NCBI RefSeq assembly: GCF_034702125.1
Contig: NC_085857.1
Location: forward strand, 60,195,814 to 60,259,813
Reading direction: 5' to 3'
Source: Engraulis encrasicolus
Taxonomy: Eukaryota; Chordata; Actinopteri; Clupeiformes; Engraulidae
DNA length: 64,000 bases
The translations under genes were made by a program, and so were the position numbers. Of this stretch, positions 34,125 through 45,670 are shown piece after piece. The notes under the pieces were generated by a model. It did not search any database. It was given only the letters and a program-made list of their open reading frames with translations, and had not been told where the DNA came from. Numbering within the stretch: position 1 is the stretch's first letter; the number at the start of each line of letters is the position of its first letter.

Positions 34125-36598
34125 TTGTATTTAAAAATTTTACTCTATTCACTGGCCATTTCTCGCCTTAAATTTGATAATTGCCTATTACAGGACAAAT
34201 CTGACATTTGCTGTGCTCTAAACAAACATTTCTCTTTAGCCAGTCAAAGTTTTGATAATAACAATAGTCATTCCTGTACATCTCAGGCTGGAAATGTCTG
34301 TGCAAATGACGTACATATTACCAGAGACAATGATCAGGAATTCAAGATTCAGCCTGTTTCTAAATATACAGTGCTATCTGCCTTATTAGCAATTGATAGT
34401 GGCAAAGCAACTGGAGAAGGCCACCTAGATCCTTTCTTTCTGCGCACTGCGGCACACATAATAGCAGAGCCATTATTGCACATTTTCAACTTTTCCATGT
34501 CCACTGGGGTTGTCCCTTTACTGTGGAAATTTGCTCACATCACCCCTCTGCACAAGGGGGGTAATAGGACTGACCCTAATAACTATCGACCAATTTCTAA
34601 GCTATCGTGTCTCTCAAAAATATTAGAGAAGCTGGGGAATGATCAGCTAAAATAATTTTTAAATGCTTTTAATATCCTAAGCCAGGGGTCCCCAAACTTT
34701 TTTCTTTGGGGCCCACATTATCATTCCTGACTGTGATCAGGGGCCGGGATCAATCATGGGGGCTGTATACTAGGCCATTGCCTGTTATAGCCATCATTTC
34801 TAGCACAAAATAGTTCAACATTACAAGTGATTTGCAAAAGAAGTGAGTGCTTCACATGTTTTTCAATTTGAAATACCACAAGTATTCCTTTTAATGTCTA
34901 ATAACCATGTAAAAATAGCAAGGAAAGGTTAGAAAAATATGGTGAGTGAAATGGTAGGCCTGTTTATATTACAGTGAGATGAGAAACTATCAAGACAAGA
35001 AACTTCTGGTGATTCACACTAGGTTAGTGAAAATGAAACTGTAGGAAGGCCTGTTGATGAAAAAAATAAAATATTTAAGAAGTATATTTTATCATTGGTT
35101 TTTCCCTATAAGGATTGCTTCTTTGAGCCAATTCAAATGTTGAGATGCAGAGAGGTGGAGGGCCGGTGAAAGGGGCATGGCGGGCCGCATCCGGCCCCTG
35201 GGCCTTAGTTTGGGGACCCCTGTCCTAAGCCCTCTCCAATCAGGCTTTAGGCCTAAGCATAGGCATAGGTCTCTGCTGTTACGAAAGTAATGGATGATAT
35301 TGTCACTTCTCTTGACAAGAAAAAACATTGTGCTGCCATGTTTGTAGACTTGTCCAAAGCATTTGACACCGTGGACCAATCTCTGCTCCTGCAAATTTTG
35401 CCTGGTATTGGTTTTAGTGCAAGTGCTTGTAGATGGTTTCAGAGCTACCTATCCGACAGACATCATACTGTGAAATTGGGTAACACTCAATCTGACCCCC
35501 TTTTAATAACTAAGGGGGTCCCGCAAGGATCAGTATTAGGTCTTCACCATCTACATGAATAGCATAGTCCCTCTTCTCTCCAATTGCTCTGTGCATCTAT
35601 ATGCAGATGATACAATTTTGTATTGTGTTGCAGAATCTGTTCACCTGGAACAATTGCAGCAGTCTTTTAATATCCTGCAAAATGCCTAAATCGGTCTTAA
35701 GCTTCTGGTTAATTCAAGTAAGACTAAGTGCATGGTTTTTACTCGATCTAAGGATGGTAGCAGTAATGATCTGAATATCTCCACTCTAAACGGATGTGTT
35801 ATTGAGAGAGTTTCACATTTTAAGTACCTAGGAATCTGGCTGGATGACAAATTCACATTTAAGAAGCACATTGACTGTCTTGTGACTAAGAATAGACAAA
35901 TGCTATCTAATCTATACAGAAACAAATCTTGCTTTCCAGTTTTCTGTAGAAAAAAGATAATCGAAGCTACAATTTTGTCTTGCATTGATTATGGGGATGT
36001 GATCTACAGGCATGCACCACTCTCTAATCTTAAGGCACTCGACACTGTTTATTATTCAGCTCTTCGGTTCATTACTGGAGATCCCTACATTACTCATCAT
36101 TGTTTGTTGTATGATAAAGTTGGGTGGGCTCCACTTTCTCAAAGGAGGGACATGCATTTATTTATGTTTATTTATAAGGCCCTCACTGGCAAGCTCCCAC
36201 TCTATATATCCTCTCTTTTAGTTAGGTATGCAAATCCATACCAAACCCATAACAGCCTTTTTTTTAATGGAGGTACCATACGCCTGCACTGAGCTGGGAA
36301 AAACTGCTTTTTGTTTCTGTGGACCTTCAGCATGGAACACTATGCAACAAAGAGTGGGTCTTGAGACATTTGTGTCTCTAGACCATTTTAAAGAAAAGCT
36401 CAGAGGTTTTTTTAATCACATTCATGTACTTGTTTTAATTCATAGTTTGTTTTAATACCTTTTTATGATATATGTTTTGTATATGTTGCTTTACATACGT
36501 TTTATATGTTTATTTTTTTTTATATGTTTGTTTTTACTCGACATCATTGTAAATGAGAGCCAGATCCTCAATGATTTTTCGAGTTTAAATAAATAAAT
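34125..36598 (+). mobile_element. LINE (CR1/L2-like), interrupted by a hAT element
   Basis: ORF2 remnant: QPVSKYTVLSALLAIDSGK and NNYRPISKLSCLSKILEKL (to 34655) come before the hAT insertion. After it follow MFVDLSKAFDTVDQSLL, KGVPQGSVLG, a frameshift, HLYADDTILYCVA (the catalytic ADD is present), a stop, then FKYLGIWLDDKFTFKKHID, SCIDYGDVIYRHAPL and HHCLLYDKVGWAPLSQRRD. The C-terminal AWNTMQQRVGLETFVSLDH ends at about 36453. The 3' end is an (AAATAAAT) tail at 36583-36598. 5'-truncated and inactive through stops and frameshifts. Confidence 0.88.
34683..35222. mobile_element. hAT non-autonomous element, 540 bp
   Basis: Perfect 16-bp inverted ends CAGGGGTCCCCAAACT / AGTTTGGGGACCCCTG, flanked by a perfect 8-bp duplication TCCTAAGC (34675-34682, 35223-35230). 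Subterminal GGGCCGCATCCGGCCCC is typical of a widespread hAT family. It splits the surrounding LINE. No transposase frame. Confidence 0.93.
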
Positions 36599-36739
36599 CA
36601 ATTTGGTACCAGTTAGAAAGCGGAGATGCACAGAATCTCTCATAGATTGCCATGAACTGACGGGACTAGTCGAGTGTGATTGGTTGTTGCACGTGGCGTT
36701 GAGTGCAGAGGCACTTTTTTGATTTTGATATTGATAGCC

Positions 36740-36966
36740 GTTTATCCTGCCAACACAGCTTCCAAGCTACACTAGAGCCCTGTCAGGTTTCAGCTGTAGG
36801 GGTTTAGCTCGCTAGGCTAGTGGGGACATTAATTTGGCTAATTGTCAGTGTACACTATTTTTGCATTAAAAAGGGGTGGGGACAAGCTGCGTTTACGTCC
36901 ATGGTTGCACCACCTTTTCCCACGGGGATCAATAAAGTTACTCTACTGCTTTACTAAAACATCATT

Positions 36967-37058
<92 letters not shown>
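36740..37058 (+). repeat. Inverted repeat left arm, before exon 5, ending in (TG)n
   Basis: Unique part 36740-36969 followed by (TG)n 36970-37058. The reverse complement at 39304-39637 is nearly identical (one clear mismatch seen, at ATTAATTTGG versus ATTCATTTGG). The arms flank exon 5. The segment GGGATCAATAAAGTTACTCT resembles an L2-type 3' tail. Confidence 0.9.
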
Positions 37059-37063
<5 letters not shown>

Positions 37064-37070
37064 CTGTTAG

Positions 37071-38319
37071 AGATGAAAAGGGTTCCTCCTCCAGTGGCCC
37101 CGAAGCCAAAAAACAAAATGGCCACCCCCTCCCCCTCTTCCAATGAGGCCGCCAGTGACGCCAGTACTAGTTCCCATGGTGACGCCAGTGACACCAGTTG
37201 TAGTTCACATTGTGATTCTAAGATGGCCGCCAGCGCCTCGAGTGTGGATCCACATAGAGACCAAGACAACAAGAGTGTGGACAGAGACCCTGCTGCTGCA
37301 CACCCACATAGAGACCCTACTACTGCACACCAAGACTCTCCTGCCCCTGCCCCTCTGACGCCAAGCCCAACTCCTTCCCCGACCGGGACCCCCAGCCCAC
37401 TGACCCCTCACCCCATCAAGCCTCCCCGCCCACGGAGCTCCATCGCTGGGTTGTCTGTGGACATCACCCCCCCTCTAGAGGTAGAGATGGAGGGGACTGA
37501 GGCTGTACAGCAGAGGCTGAAGGAGGTGGAGGATAGGAGGAGGAGAGAGCGGGATGGAGAGAGGAAAAGAGAGGTGGAGGGAGAGAGGGAGGAGGGAGGG
37601 GAGAGGAGAAGAGAGGTGAAGGGAGAATGGGAAGAGGCAGGAGAGAGGAGAGGAGGAGAGGAGAGGAGGAGAGAGGTGGAGGCCGTGCAGCAGCGACTGA
37701 GAGAGGTGGAGAGAGAGAGGCAAGCGGAGGAGAAGAAGCTGAGAGAGATGGAGAGACATAGGAAAGAGGAAGAGAAGAAGCTCAGAGAACTGGAGAGGCA
37801 GAGAGAGGAGGAGGAGGAGAGGAGGAGAAGAGAGAGGGAGGAAGTGGACGAAGAAAAGAGGAGGAGAGGAGAGACGGATGGAGAGAGAGGAGAGAAGTAT
37901 GGAGAAAGAGCAGAGCAGGATGGAGTGGTGAGGAGGAGGAGAGGGGGTGTGGCCAGACAAGAGCAGGTGCAAGTAGAGTGTGAAGGGGAAGAGACTGTTG
38001 CTGTGGAGCCAGCTAAGAGAGAGGAGCTTGTACCCGAGGAGACCAGTGTCCGACCCCCACCACCTGTAACTATGGAGACAAGCACTCGACCCCCACCGCC
38101 TGTCCCGGTGCAGCGCAGACTGAGTGGAGTCTCTCAGCACCAGCAGGCCACAAGTGCAGCAGGGGCCTCGCCTAGTCCCCCTGGCCCAGCAGGGAGGCCC
38201 TATGTGGGGCCGCCTGAAGCAGCCGCTCCCCCTAACGCTCCTCAGAGGCCGGAGGTCAGCAGCTCCAACTTGGCTGCTGCTCTGCAAGCTGTGGAGAAGA
38301 TCGCACAGGACAGCAACAG
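37071..38319 (+). CDS. CASKIN-like gene, exon 5 of the window (large proline-rich and charged exon)
   Basis: Acceptor TTTTCTCTGTTAG precedes 37071, directly behind a (TG)n tract; donor GTGAGT follows 38319. The first two bases complete Glu. It encodes 415 further codons: KRVPPPVAPKPKNKMA (SH3-ligand-like), a Ser/Asp/His-rich low-complexity part, PTPSPTGTPSPLTPHPIKPP, then a Glu/Arg-rich stretch (37482-37985, about 168 residues, KKLREMERHRKEEEKKLRE and similar) predicted to be a continuous charged helix. Tandem RPPPPVTMETSTRPPPPVPV follows, and finally SSSNLAAALQAVEKIAQDSN, which parallels the SSSLAAALRAAEK-type segment near the C terminus of CASKIN1 as I recall it. It ends AG, phase 2, and joins the T at 60185. 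The exon lies inside a 2.2 kb loop between inverted repeats. Confidence 0.88.
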
Positions 38320-38814
38320 GTGAGTCACTCAGCCAGCCAACCAATCCAATTTGGCCATTACTTACACAAGCAACCAGTCCCATTGGACCATTCCTTACAC
38401 AAGTAACCAATCAACTTCCACCAATATTACTCCCAACACAAACTCCACACACTATTGGGTCACACTTTTCTTGACGTGTCGCAGCATGACACATTCATAG
38501 CAGCTGTTATACAATTTGCATGAAGCATTCATTCATGCCAAACCTGTCATTAACATGGAAGACAAAAGGACAGCAGCTTGTAAAAAAAAAACAATTAAAC
38601 AATTGCAAAGCAGCCTGGCTATTTTTGTTCTAAAACTGTCTTGATTGCAAGCAATCTGGGTTTATGATTTACTCCAGTGCCAGGAATGGAATATGGTCAA
38701 GAAAATATTTTTCATTCATATGTGCTGTCTCTGGCACTGAAGTATATCCAGTAGGGGTCAGATGATTTAGTGACATGTGCCATGCAGAAGTGGCATGCGA
38801 AAAGATGGCTATGC

Positions 38815-39235
38815 TTTAGAGTAGAGTAGAGTAGAGTAGAGTAACTTTATTAATCCCCAGGGGGGGGGGGTATCCAGGTATCCATTCAGGTATCCAGTAG
38901 CTTACATAAAAAATACACAAATAAACAAATGCCCTCATGGACATTTCAAGACACAAATAACACAGGAATAGTCAGGGAGGGGAAAATAAAACTAAAAATA
39001 GTAAAGATAAAGAATGTGAAAAAGTAATGTGTAAAAAATTGAAAAAAATTCAAAAGGTAATTGTGCAAAAAGACATTCTGTGAGTTGGGATAGACCATGT
39101 GCAGAAAACATACTCTGTCAGCTAAGGTAGACAGTCTTAACATGTCCAGTGTTGACAGATCCATCTATGATATAGTATAGTATGTAGAAGTAGGCATTGT
39201 ACAGAGTATGATAGTTTTGAAAGTGTCTCACAATG
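38815..39235 (-). mobile_element. L2-like LINE 3' UTR fragment
   Basis: (GAGTA)n at 38818-38842 followed by ACTTTATTAATCCCCAGG is the reverse complement of a typical fish L2 tail. Sequence to 39235 (TGTGCAAAAAGACATTCTGT, GTAGACAGTCTTAACATG) resembles the 3' end and UTR of such an element in minus orientation, strongly decayed. Confidence 0.5.
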
Positions 39236-39299
39236 TCAGGTAAGTGTATAGACAACCACACGCCCACGCCCACGCCCACGCCCACGCCCCGCGCACACT

Positions 39300-39789
<490 letters not shown>

Positions 39790-39849
39790 CAAGAGGTTTC
39801 CCGGTCTGGGCCAGCTCTGGCAGTCAGGCAGTCAAGTCCCCAATGATGA

Positions 39850-41065
39850 TGTCCTTCTTAGATTAGATTAGATTAGATTAGATTAGATTAGATTAAACTT
39901 TATTTATCCCCAAGGGGAAATTCTTTGTCCAGTTTGCTCTGTAGATTAAAAAGAGAAGTAAAAATAAAAATAAAAAGAATAAAAAGAATATGAAAATAAA
40001 AAAGTAAAAAAAGTAGATAAAAATAAATAAGGTGGTCATGCAGAAAAGTCCAGGAGTTTCTCTTTGTCCTAAATGGACAAATTATACAGTTGCATGGCTC
40101 TAGGGACAAATGATTTCCCCAGTCTGTCAGTCCTGAATTTCAGTGCTCTCAGCCTCCAGCTGAACACACTCTTTTGTTGGATGATTGTGTTGTAGAGTGG
40201 GTGCGCCTTATTGTCCAAGATGGTGAGCAGTTTGCTCAAAGATCTTCTTTCTGACAATGAAGTGAAGTTCTCCAGCTCCTCTCCCACAACAGAGCCCGCT
40301 TTCCTCACCAGTCTGTCAAGCCGCGCAACATCTCTCTTCCTTATGATTCCACCCCAGCATACCACTGCATAAAAAAGTACACTGGCAACCGCAGACTGAT
40401 AGAACATAGTGAGGAGTGTGTTGCACACATTGAATGATCGTAGTTTCCTCAGGAAGTATAGCCGACTCTGTCCTTTTTTGTATACTGCATCTGTATTGGC
40501 AGACCAGTCTAGTTTGTTATCCAGATATACCCCTAGATACTTACATGTGCTTACAATCTCCACCTCAACACCATCAATAGCGACAGGTTCCAGAGCTGGC
40601 TTGGACCTCCGAAAATCCACCACCATCTCCTTGGTCTTTGTGGTGTTGAGTTGAAGGTGGTTGATTTTGCACCAATGCACAAAGCCTTCCACCAGACTCC
40701 TGTACTCCCCCTCCTGCCCCTCCTTTATACAACCTACAATTGCAGTGTCGTCAGAGAACTTCTGCATGTGGCATGACTCTGTGTTGTAACTAAAGTCTGA
40801 GGTATACAAGGTGAAAAGGACAGGAGAGAGCACAGTACCTTGGGGCGCTCCCGTGCTGCACATTAAAGTGTCTGAGAGGCAGTCTTTGAGTCTGACAAAC
40901 TGTGGCCGCTCTGTAAGGTAGTCAGTGATCCAGTTGACTAGGAGGGCATCCACACCCATCTACAGGAGCTTCTCTCCCAGTCTGGAGGGTTCGATGATAT
41001 TGAAAGCGCTGGAAAAGTCAAAGAACATGACTCTCACAGCGCTATTCCCTTTATCCAGATGAGAG
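39850..41065 (-). mobile_element. L2-like LINE, 5'-truncated, minus strand
   Basis: Read on the minus strand: MFFDFSSAFNIIEPSRL just upstream of a stop, then a 296-codon open frame (40069-40959). It contains MGVDALLVNWITDYLTERP, GAPQGTVLSPVLF, MQKFSDDTAIVGCI (FSDD, where FADD is usual), NTTKTKEMVVDFRRSK, CKYLGVYLDNKLDWSANTD and a C-terminal LGKSFVPRAMQLYN. The 3' end (low coordinates) has AAGGGGAAATTC-type tail sequence and a (GATTA)n repeat at 39857-39895. This is the best preserved LINE frame in the window, but it lacks the endonuclease and the N-terminal RT. Confidence 0.87.
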
Positions 41066-41067
41066 TG

Positions 41068-41475
41068 GGCACTTCTTAGTTTCCTTCTGTGTGTTGTTAA
41101 ACAGCTGAATTGCCCATGGGACAAAGGACTTCCTTAGTCTGTCAGTCCTGCAGGTGAAAGCCCGGAGTCTGTGACTGAACAGACTCAGTTGGTTAGTGAA
41201 GGTGGCGTTAAGGGGGTGATGCTGATTGTCCATAATAGAGTCCAGTCTGCTCAGTGTTCTGCTCTCAGCTGTTGCGGTGAGTGACTCCAGCTCCATGCCC
41301 ACCACTTACCTCGCCTTCCTCACCAGTCTATCAAGGCGTACAGTATCTCTCTTCCTGATGCTTCCACCCCAGCATGTTGCAGCATAGAAGAGCACGCTGG
41401 CAATGACAGACTGGTAGAACATAAGCAGAAGTCGGCTGCAGACATTGAAGGACCTCAGGTTGGTAGACACGCATT
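41068..41475 (-). mobile_element. Second L2-like LINE piece, C-terminal end, minus strand
   Basis: Minus-strand translation gives VVGMELESLTATAESRTL, SRLDSIMDNQHHPLNATFT and RTDRLRKSFVPWAIQLFNN. This is homologous to the C terminus of the neighbouring L2 copy but diverged, so it is a separate insertion joined head to tail at about 41066. The segment 41306-41460 continues it in other frames. Confidence 0.78.
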
Positions 41476-41483
41476 ATTCACTG

Positions 41484-44424
41484 CAGTAGCGGCCGGTGGC
41501 TGGGGAAACAGGCAGGGCAGAAATTTTGGCGATCAAGTCCATAATAATTAACCCTTGTGTTGTGTTCGTAAGCTGCATACACCTGTGGTGTTCGGGTCAT
41601 TTTTGACCCGTGATAACAAAACTCAGCCATAAAATACCTAAAAACACTAGTTATCATCAAATATTGTTTTTCATCTCATGGTTAACTTGGTATGTATTCA
41701 TATCCATGGAAATATTACTTTATGTATTCATCTTTTTGACTTTACAGGTCTTTTATCTTACATTATGCAAATCGTTTTTCATGAACAAAACTATCAAAAT
41801 CTGCATAAATTCACTATTAATACCTCCTAAAGTGATACAATTAGTGATTATGTTGTCCATGTATTACAGCTGATATGAGGGTACAACAAACCCCAAATTT
41901 ATTTTATTAGTTTTTCTCTAATATCAAAAAATATCACCAATAGTGGCATTTGTGGTGTTTGGGTCCAAACCAACCCAAAGAGATTTTTAGCAGGATAAAG
42001 ACCAAATGTCAACTAAATTAGTTTTTCAGTGCATAAAATCAATGTTTCAATATGTTGACTTGGTGCTTTTCAATATTTATATGATTTTAGTGTGGTAAAT
42101 ATACAAAATAACAATTATGTCAGAGTCACAGCTATTCCGCCAATCTAATGCAAAGATATTGGAAATGAGCACCTCAATGAACATGAAAAAAGTCACACTA
42201 TTCATCTGAATCCCCTATGCCATGAACATGGACCATTATGTCATTGCCACATCAACTTTGTGGAAAGTATAAGACCAGTTCTACATGTTTGGGTGCCATT
42301 ATGAGTTTTTGATACGTTTTTTGGAAAAAATAATGTGCAAAAATGTATTTTGCAAACAAATGTGCAAAAAATCTCATTATATATTGCAGAAATGGATTCC
42401 CTGACCATGAAAACATATGAGTAGACACCAGAAATACATCTGTACTCCTTTCACAACAGGAGATATGACGTATTGTAGTGTATGGGACTGTCCGGCGGCC
42501 GTATTGGATTTGTAATATGAAAAAGCTGGCAATTTTTTTTTTCAGGCAAGAAATATATTTTCCTCACCATAAGTCACCAAACTGAAGACAAAGGGCAACC
42601 AACAGCTTTTCAGAAATGCATACAACAACCAAAAATCTATGCCGGGTCAATTTTGACCCTGAACACCACAGATGTAACTTTTTTTTTTTGGACCTTAAAA
42701 ATTTACTAAAATGATGAAACATATTTTTTTTTGTGTTGCAATGATTGTGACTGAGGATTAGATGAAGCCTTATTCCAAGAAAATAAAGGAATGTGTGTTT
42801 TTTTCACACTAAAACTTGAAAACGGGTCAAAAATGACCCGAACACAACATAAGGGTTAAATCAATACGGTATAATTTACGAGTTTCATTGCGTGTGTAGG
42901 CAAGACAGGAGAGCGTTTTCCCATAGTGTTTGGTGTGTTAGTAAAACTCCACCTCCCGTGATACACCGCACCAGGCATGCGCGTTATCTGTTCAACTTCT
43001 GTTCTGAAGAAAGCTGTTTTTGACAGTTCTCTCCACGCAGCTAGTTCTCTTGCTCATTTAAGCAGAGTGACTGCATACACATGTTAAGACATTACAAGAA
43101 AAATGCTTTGTCTGCTCGCGGAGTTGGAGTTTGCGACAAGCAACACGACACGAATATGCACTCCACGCAACCGGACAGCAACAGCAATCAGGAAAAGGCT
43201 AGCACAGCACAGCATCTCGCCTTCACCGTTCGTACATTACATTGATGCAACCAAAGCCCTGCAACACTATTCAATTCAGTCAGTCGTCCCCTTGCTGCCG
43301 GTTTAAATGCACCACAGAACCAAATGCCATCAATACCGGGAAAGGACGTGCCTATTTTCGAAACGAGTAGCCATGGTTAAAACTTAACAGGGGAGCTCAC
43401 TATCCAACAGACTCGCTCCTGTTCTGCAATGCTAGGCAGGACCGGGTGCAAGTGTATTTTTTAGCTTTTTCGGGGACACAGCAGACAATACTGAGCATAA
43501 ATGAAGCTGTCAACAACATCCCAAGCTCAATAAGCTCAGATATTTCATTAAATAACTTCCAGTTTCCCTATTTCACAAAGACTTGATTCATAATCCCTCA
43601 CGCTTTGTTTAAACTATGTAGTAAGCCCAACGCAGCTTCTCAGAGAATGTCGTCAACTAGTCGGCTAGTCGTGGGGGTAGCAGCAGCAGACTTTACGAAG
43701 CTACACATTTGCTTGCTGTCTCAACATTGCAAGCCCTCAAATTTCATTAAATAACAGACAGTTACCCATTATGCAAAGACTTCGGTCATAAAACTTTAGA
43801 CTTTGCAATAGCAAATATACAAACTGTACCTACCCCAAACGTGAATCCTTCACCAGCCAACACATATCCTTCGTCAAATCCGACATGGTTATCCGTTTAA
43901 TCCACCGATTTTGTGAGGGAAATTTGAGGCAATGGAGTTAATAAAATCCCACAGGTTAGAGATGAGCGGAGTAATATGTTTGTTGTGTCTTTTTCAAAGC
44001 ATGCAGGGCCACCAACGTGTCATTGGTCAGGGCAGATCATACATCTGCCCTGATAGCATCCATAAAGTCGCGCTTATGTTATGATATTATGCTAAGTAGG
44101 CTACAGTGCTAATTTTGTAGAATGGGATCGGGGCGAAGGGGCCGGGCTTAGCTGAGGCGCTGAGAAATCTGCCCAGGCCAGTGGCCATAGACCCTAACGT
44201 TAAACAGCCACACTGGGTGTAAACTAGACTTCTCAACAAAAATAAAACCCGATTCCACTCGCAAAGATCGTCACAAACCACAACATTGATGTAATACGAT
44301 TCCTAGTGTGATTGAGGTTGCAATACATATTTTATCTACAATTTCTGATTGGATCTACTTTTCTCAGAGGAAGAATCTTTGGAGGGGCACTGCCCATCTG
44401 CCCTTAATGAACCGGCCGCGCCTG
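41484..44424. mobile_element. hAT non-autonomous element with nested piggyBac MITE
   Basis: Ends CAGTAGCGGCCGG (left) and CCGGCCGCGCCTG (right), flanked by a perfect 8-bp duplication ATTCACTG (41476-41483 and 44425-44432). The right interior has GGGGCACTGCCCATCTGCCC, echoing AGGCAGGGCAGAA on the left. A piggyBac-type MITE occupies 41552-42855, leaving about 1.6 kb of hAT. The frame at 43103-43306 shows no domain. Confidence 0.82.
41552..42855. mobile_element. piggyBac-type MITE, family B
   Basis: TTAA at 41548-41551 and 42856-42859. The inverted ends are CCCTTGTGTTGTGTTCG and CGAACACAACATAAGGG, with one mismatch. Palindromes CGGGTCATTTTTGACCCG (41593-41610) and CGGGTCAAAAATGACCCG (about 42823) sit just inside the ends, with a degenerate third at about 42642. 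AT-rich, no coding capacity. Confidence 0.88.
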
Positions 44425-44432
44425 ATTCACTG

Positions 44433-45670
44433 ACAGGTTGCTGTTAGGAATGGGTTTTGGTCTAGGCACAGCTCAACAAAGTGCACTTGAAGTGACATGT
44501 GCCATATGCCACTAAATCATCTAACCCTCTCTGTGATAAAGCAAACTGCTCTCACTCATCAAGGATGTCTTAAACGGTTGGGGTTCAGAGATAGAAGGAT
44601 GAAGTTGACTCCACCGTCCAATATTTATCAAAAATATGAATAGCACTTTTGTTTTTCTACCAACAAACATAAACTTGCACAAGGGCTACTGAACATAAAT
44701 TGATGAACTTACTGGCAAAGAAAATACTGGATCTGAAAATTAAATATACAGGCACAAAAGGTAACGGCAATAATCAGCCTCAATGCACTACTCTGACTCA
44801 GCAGAAAATTTGGACGTCAAGTCTGCTCAAAAGCAACTGCTTAGTATCCCTCACTCGCAACAATGGGCTGGGTATACATACACCCTTTAATTAGCGATCA
44901 TCATTTACTTAACCAATGACAAACATTTTCCTTGAGTGGTCCACCATTCTAGACCTACAATCACTACAGCCACATTGCCGTTTCAAATATACAGTGATCA
45001 TTACAAAAACATACTTAAACAAAACTGGCAGTTTACAATGAACAACAAAACAAAATACAGTTGCCCATGTACATTCCACGCACCCATACGACCTTTACAA
45101 ACACATGATAAACATATCACAGCACACATTGCAATAATCACTGCTCAGTCACGTTCCCCAGTCCCCAAAGTCAAAGTTGGAACCACCACTGCGGTGAGCT
45201 CTTTCGCATAGCTTAATGACCATCAGGTGGAAACGAGAGTCTTTTGTGCGGTGTCGGCCGCCAGCTTTGCAAGCAAAATTGCTAGAACACTTCAGAGTTG
45301 AATGTGCGCTTCACAGTTCAAATTCATTGCGCAACCAAAGAATATTCTCAGTTTTTAAAATTGTGAAAGTGGGAGAAGGGGGGGGAGGGGGTTGGCAAAT
45401 AAAACCTTATCACACTCTCTCAGTAATCATTGAGGGTTCAGAACAAAACCTGCAATGCTGCTTTGTTTAACTTTTATTTTGACAAGTTGCTGTCCATCTG
45501 GCCGCTAGGGGCATGAAAGAATGGTAAGAATGGGTTGGCAAACTTTATAACAGCTGCTTTGAATGTGTTGCCACATTGTTTTTTTTAAAGTGATGACTTC
45601 AAGAGCTTATGGCTAAGTTAACCAGGTGTGTGCTGGATGGCTATTCTTTATTATCAGTTATACAGAAATA
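44433..45670. other. Intron 5 sequence, nothing recognised
   Basis: No coding similarity on either strand; open frames of up to about 90 codons lack domains. The last bases (TCAGTTATACAGAAATA) resemble the segment behind the terminal-exon duplicates (TCAGTTATGCAGGAATA at about 60111). Confidence 0.4.

Noticed and set aside
36842..37070. Open frame continuous with exon 5 starting at an ATG at 36842
   Set aside because: It runs through the inverted-repeat arm and 30 codons of (TG)n. The same peptide appears on the minus strand at 39299-39535 from the other arm, and the exon 5 acceptor at 37069-37070 fits the phase of exon 4.
37408..38410. Long minus-strand frames opposite exon 5 (up to 311 codons)
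   Set aside because: They are antisense shadows of the purine-rich exon and read as Ser/Leu/Pro runs; the + frame has correct splice sites and homology.
43103..43306. 67-codon frame in the hAT element as a gene
   Set aside because: No recognisable domain and no neighbouring exon-like sequence.
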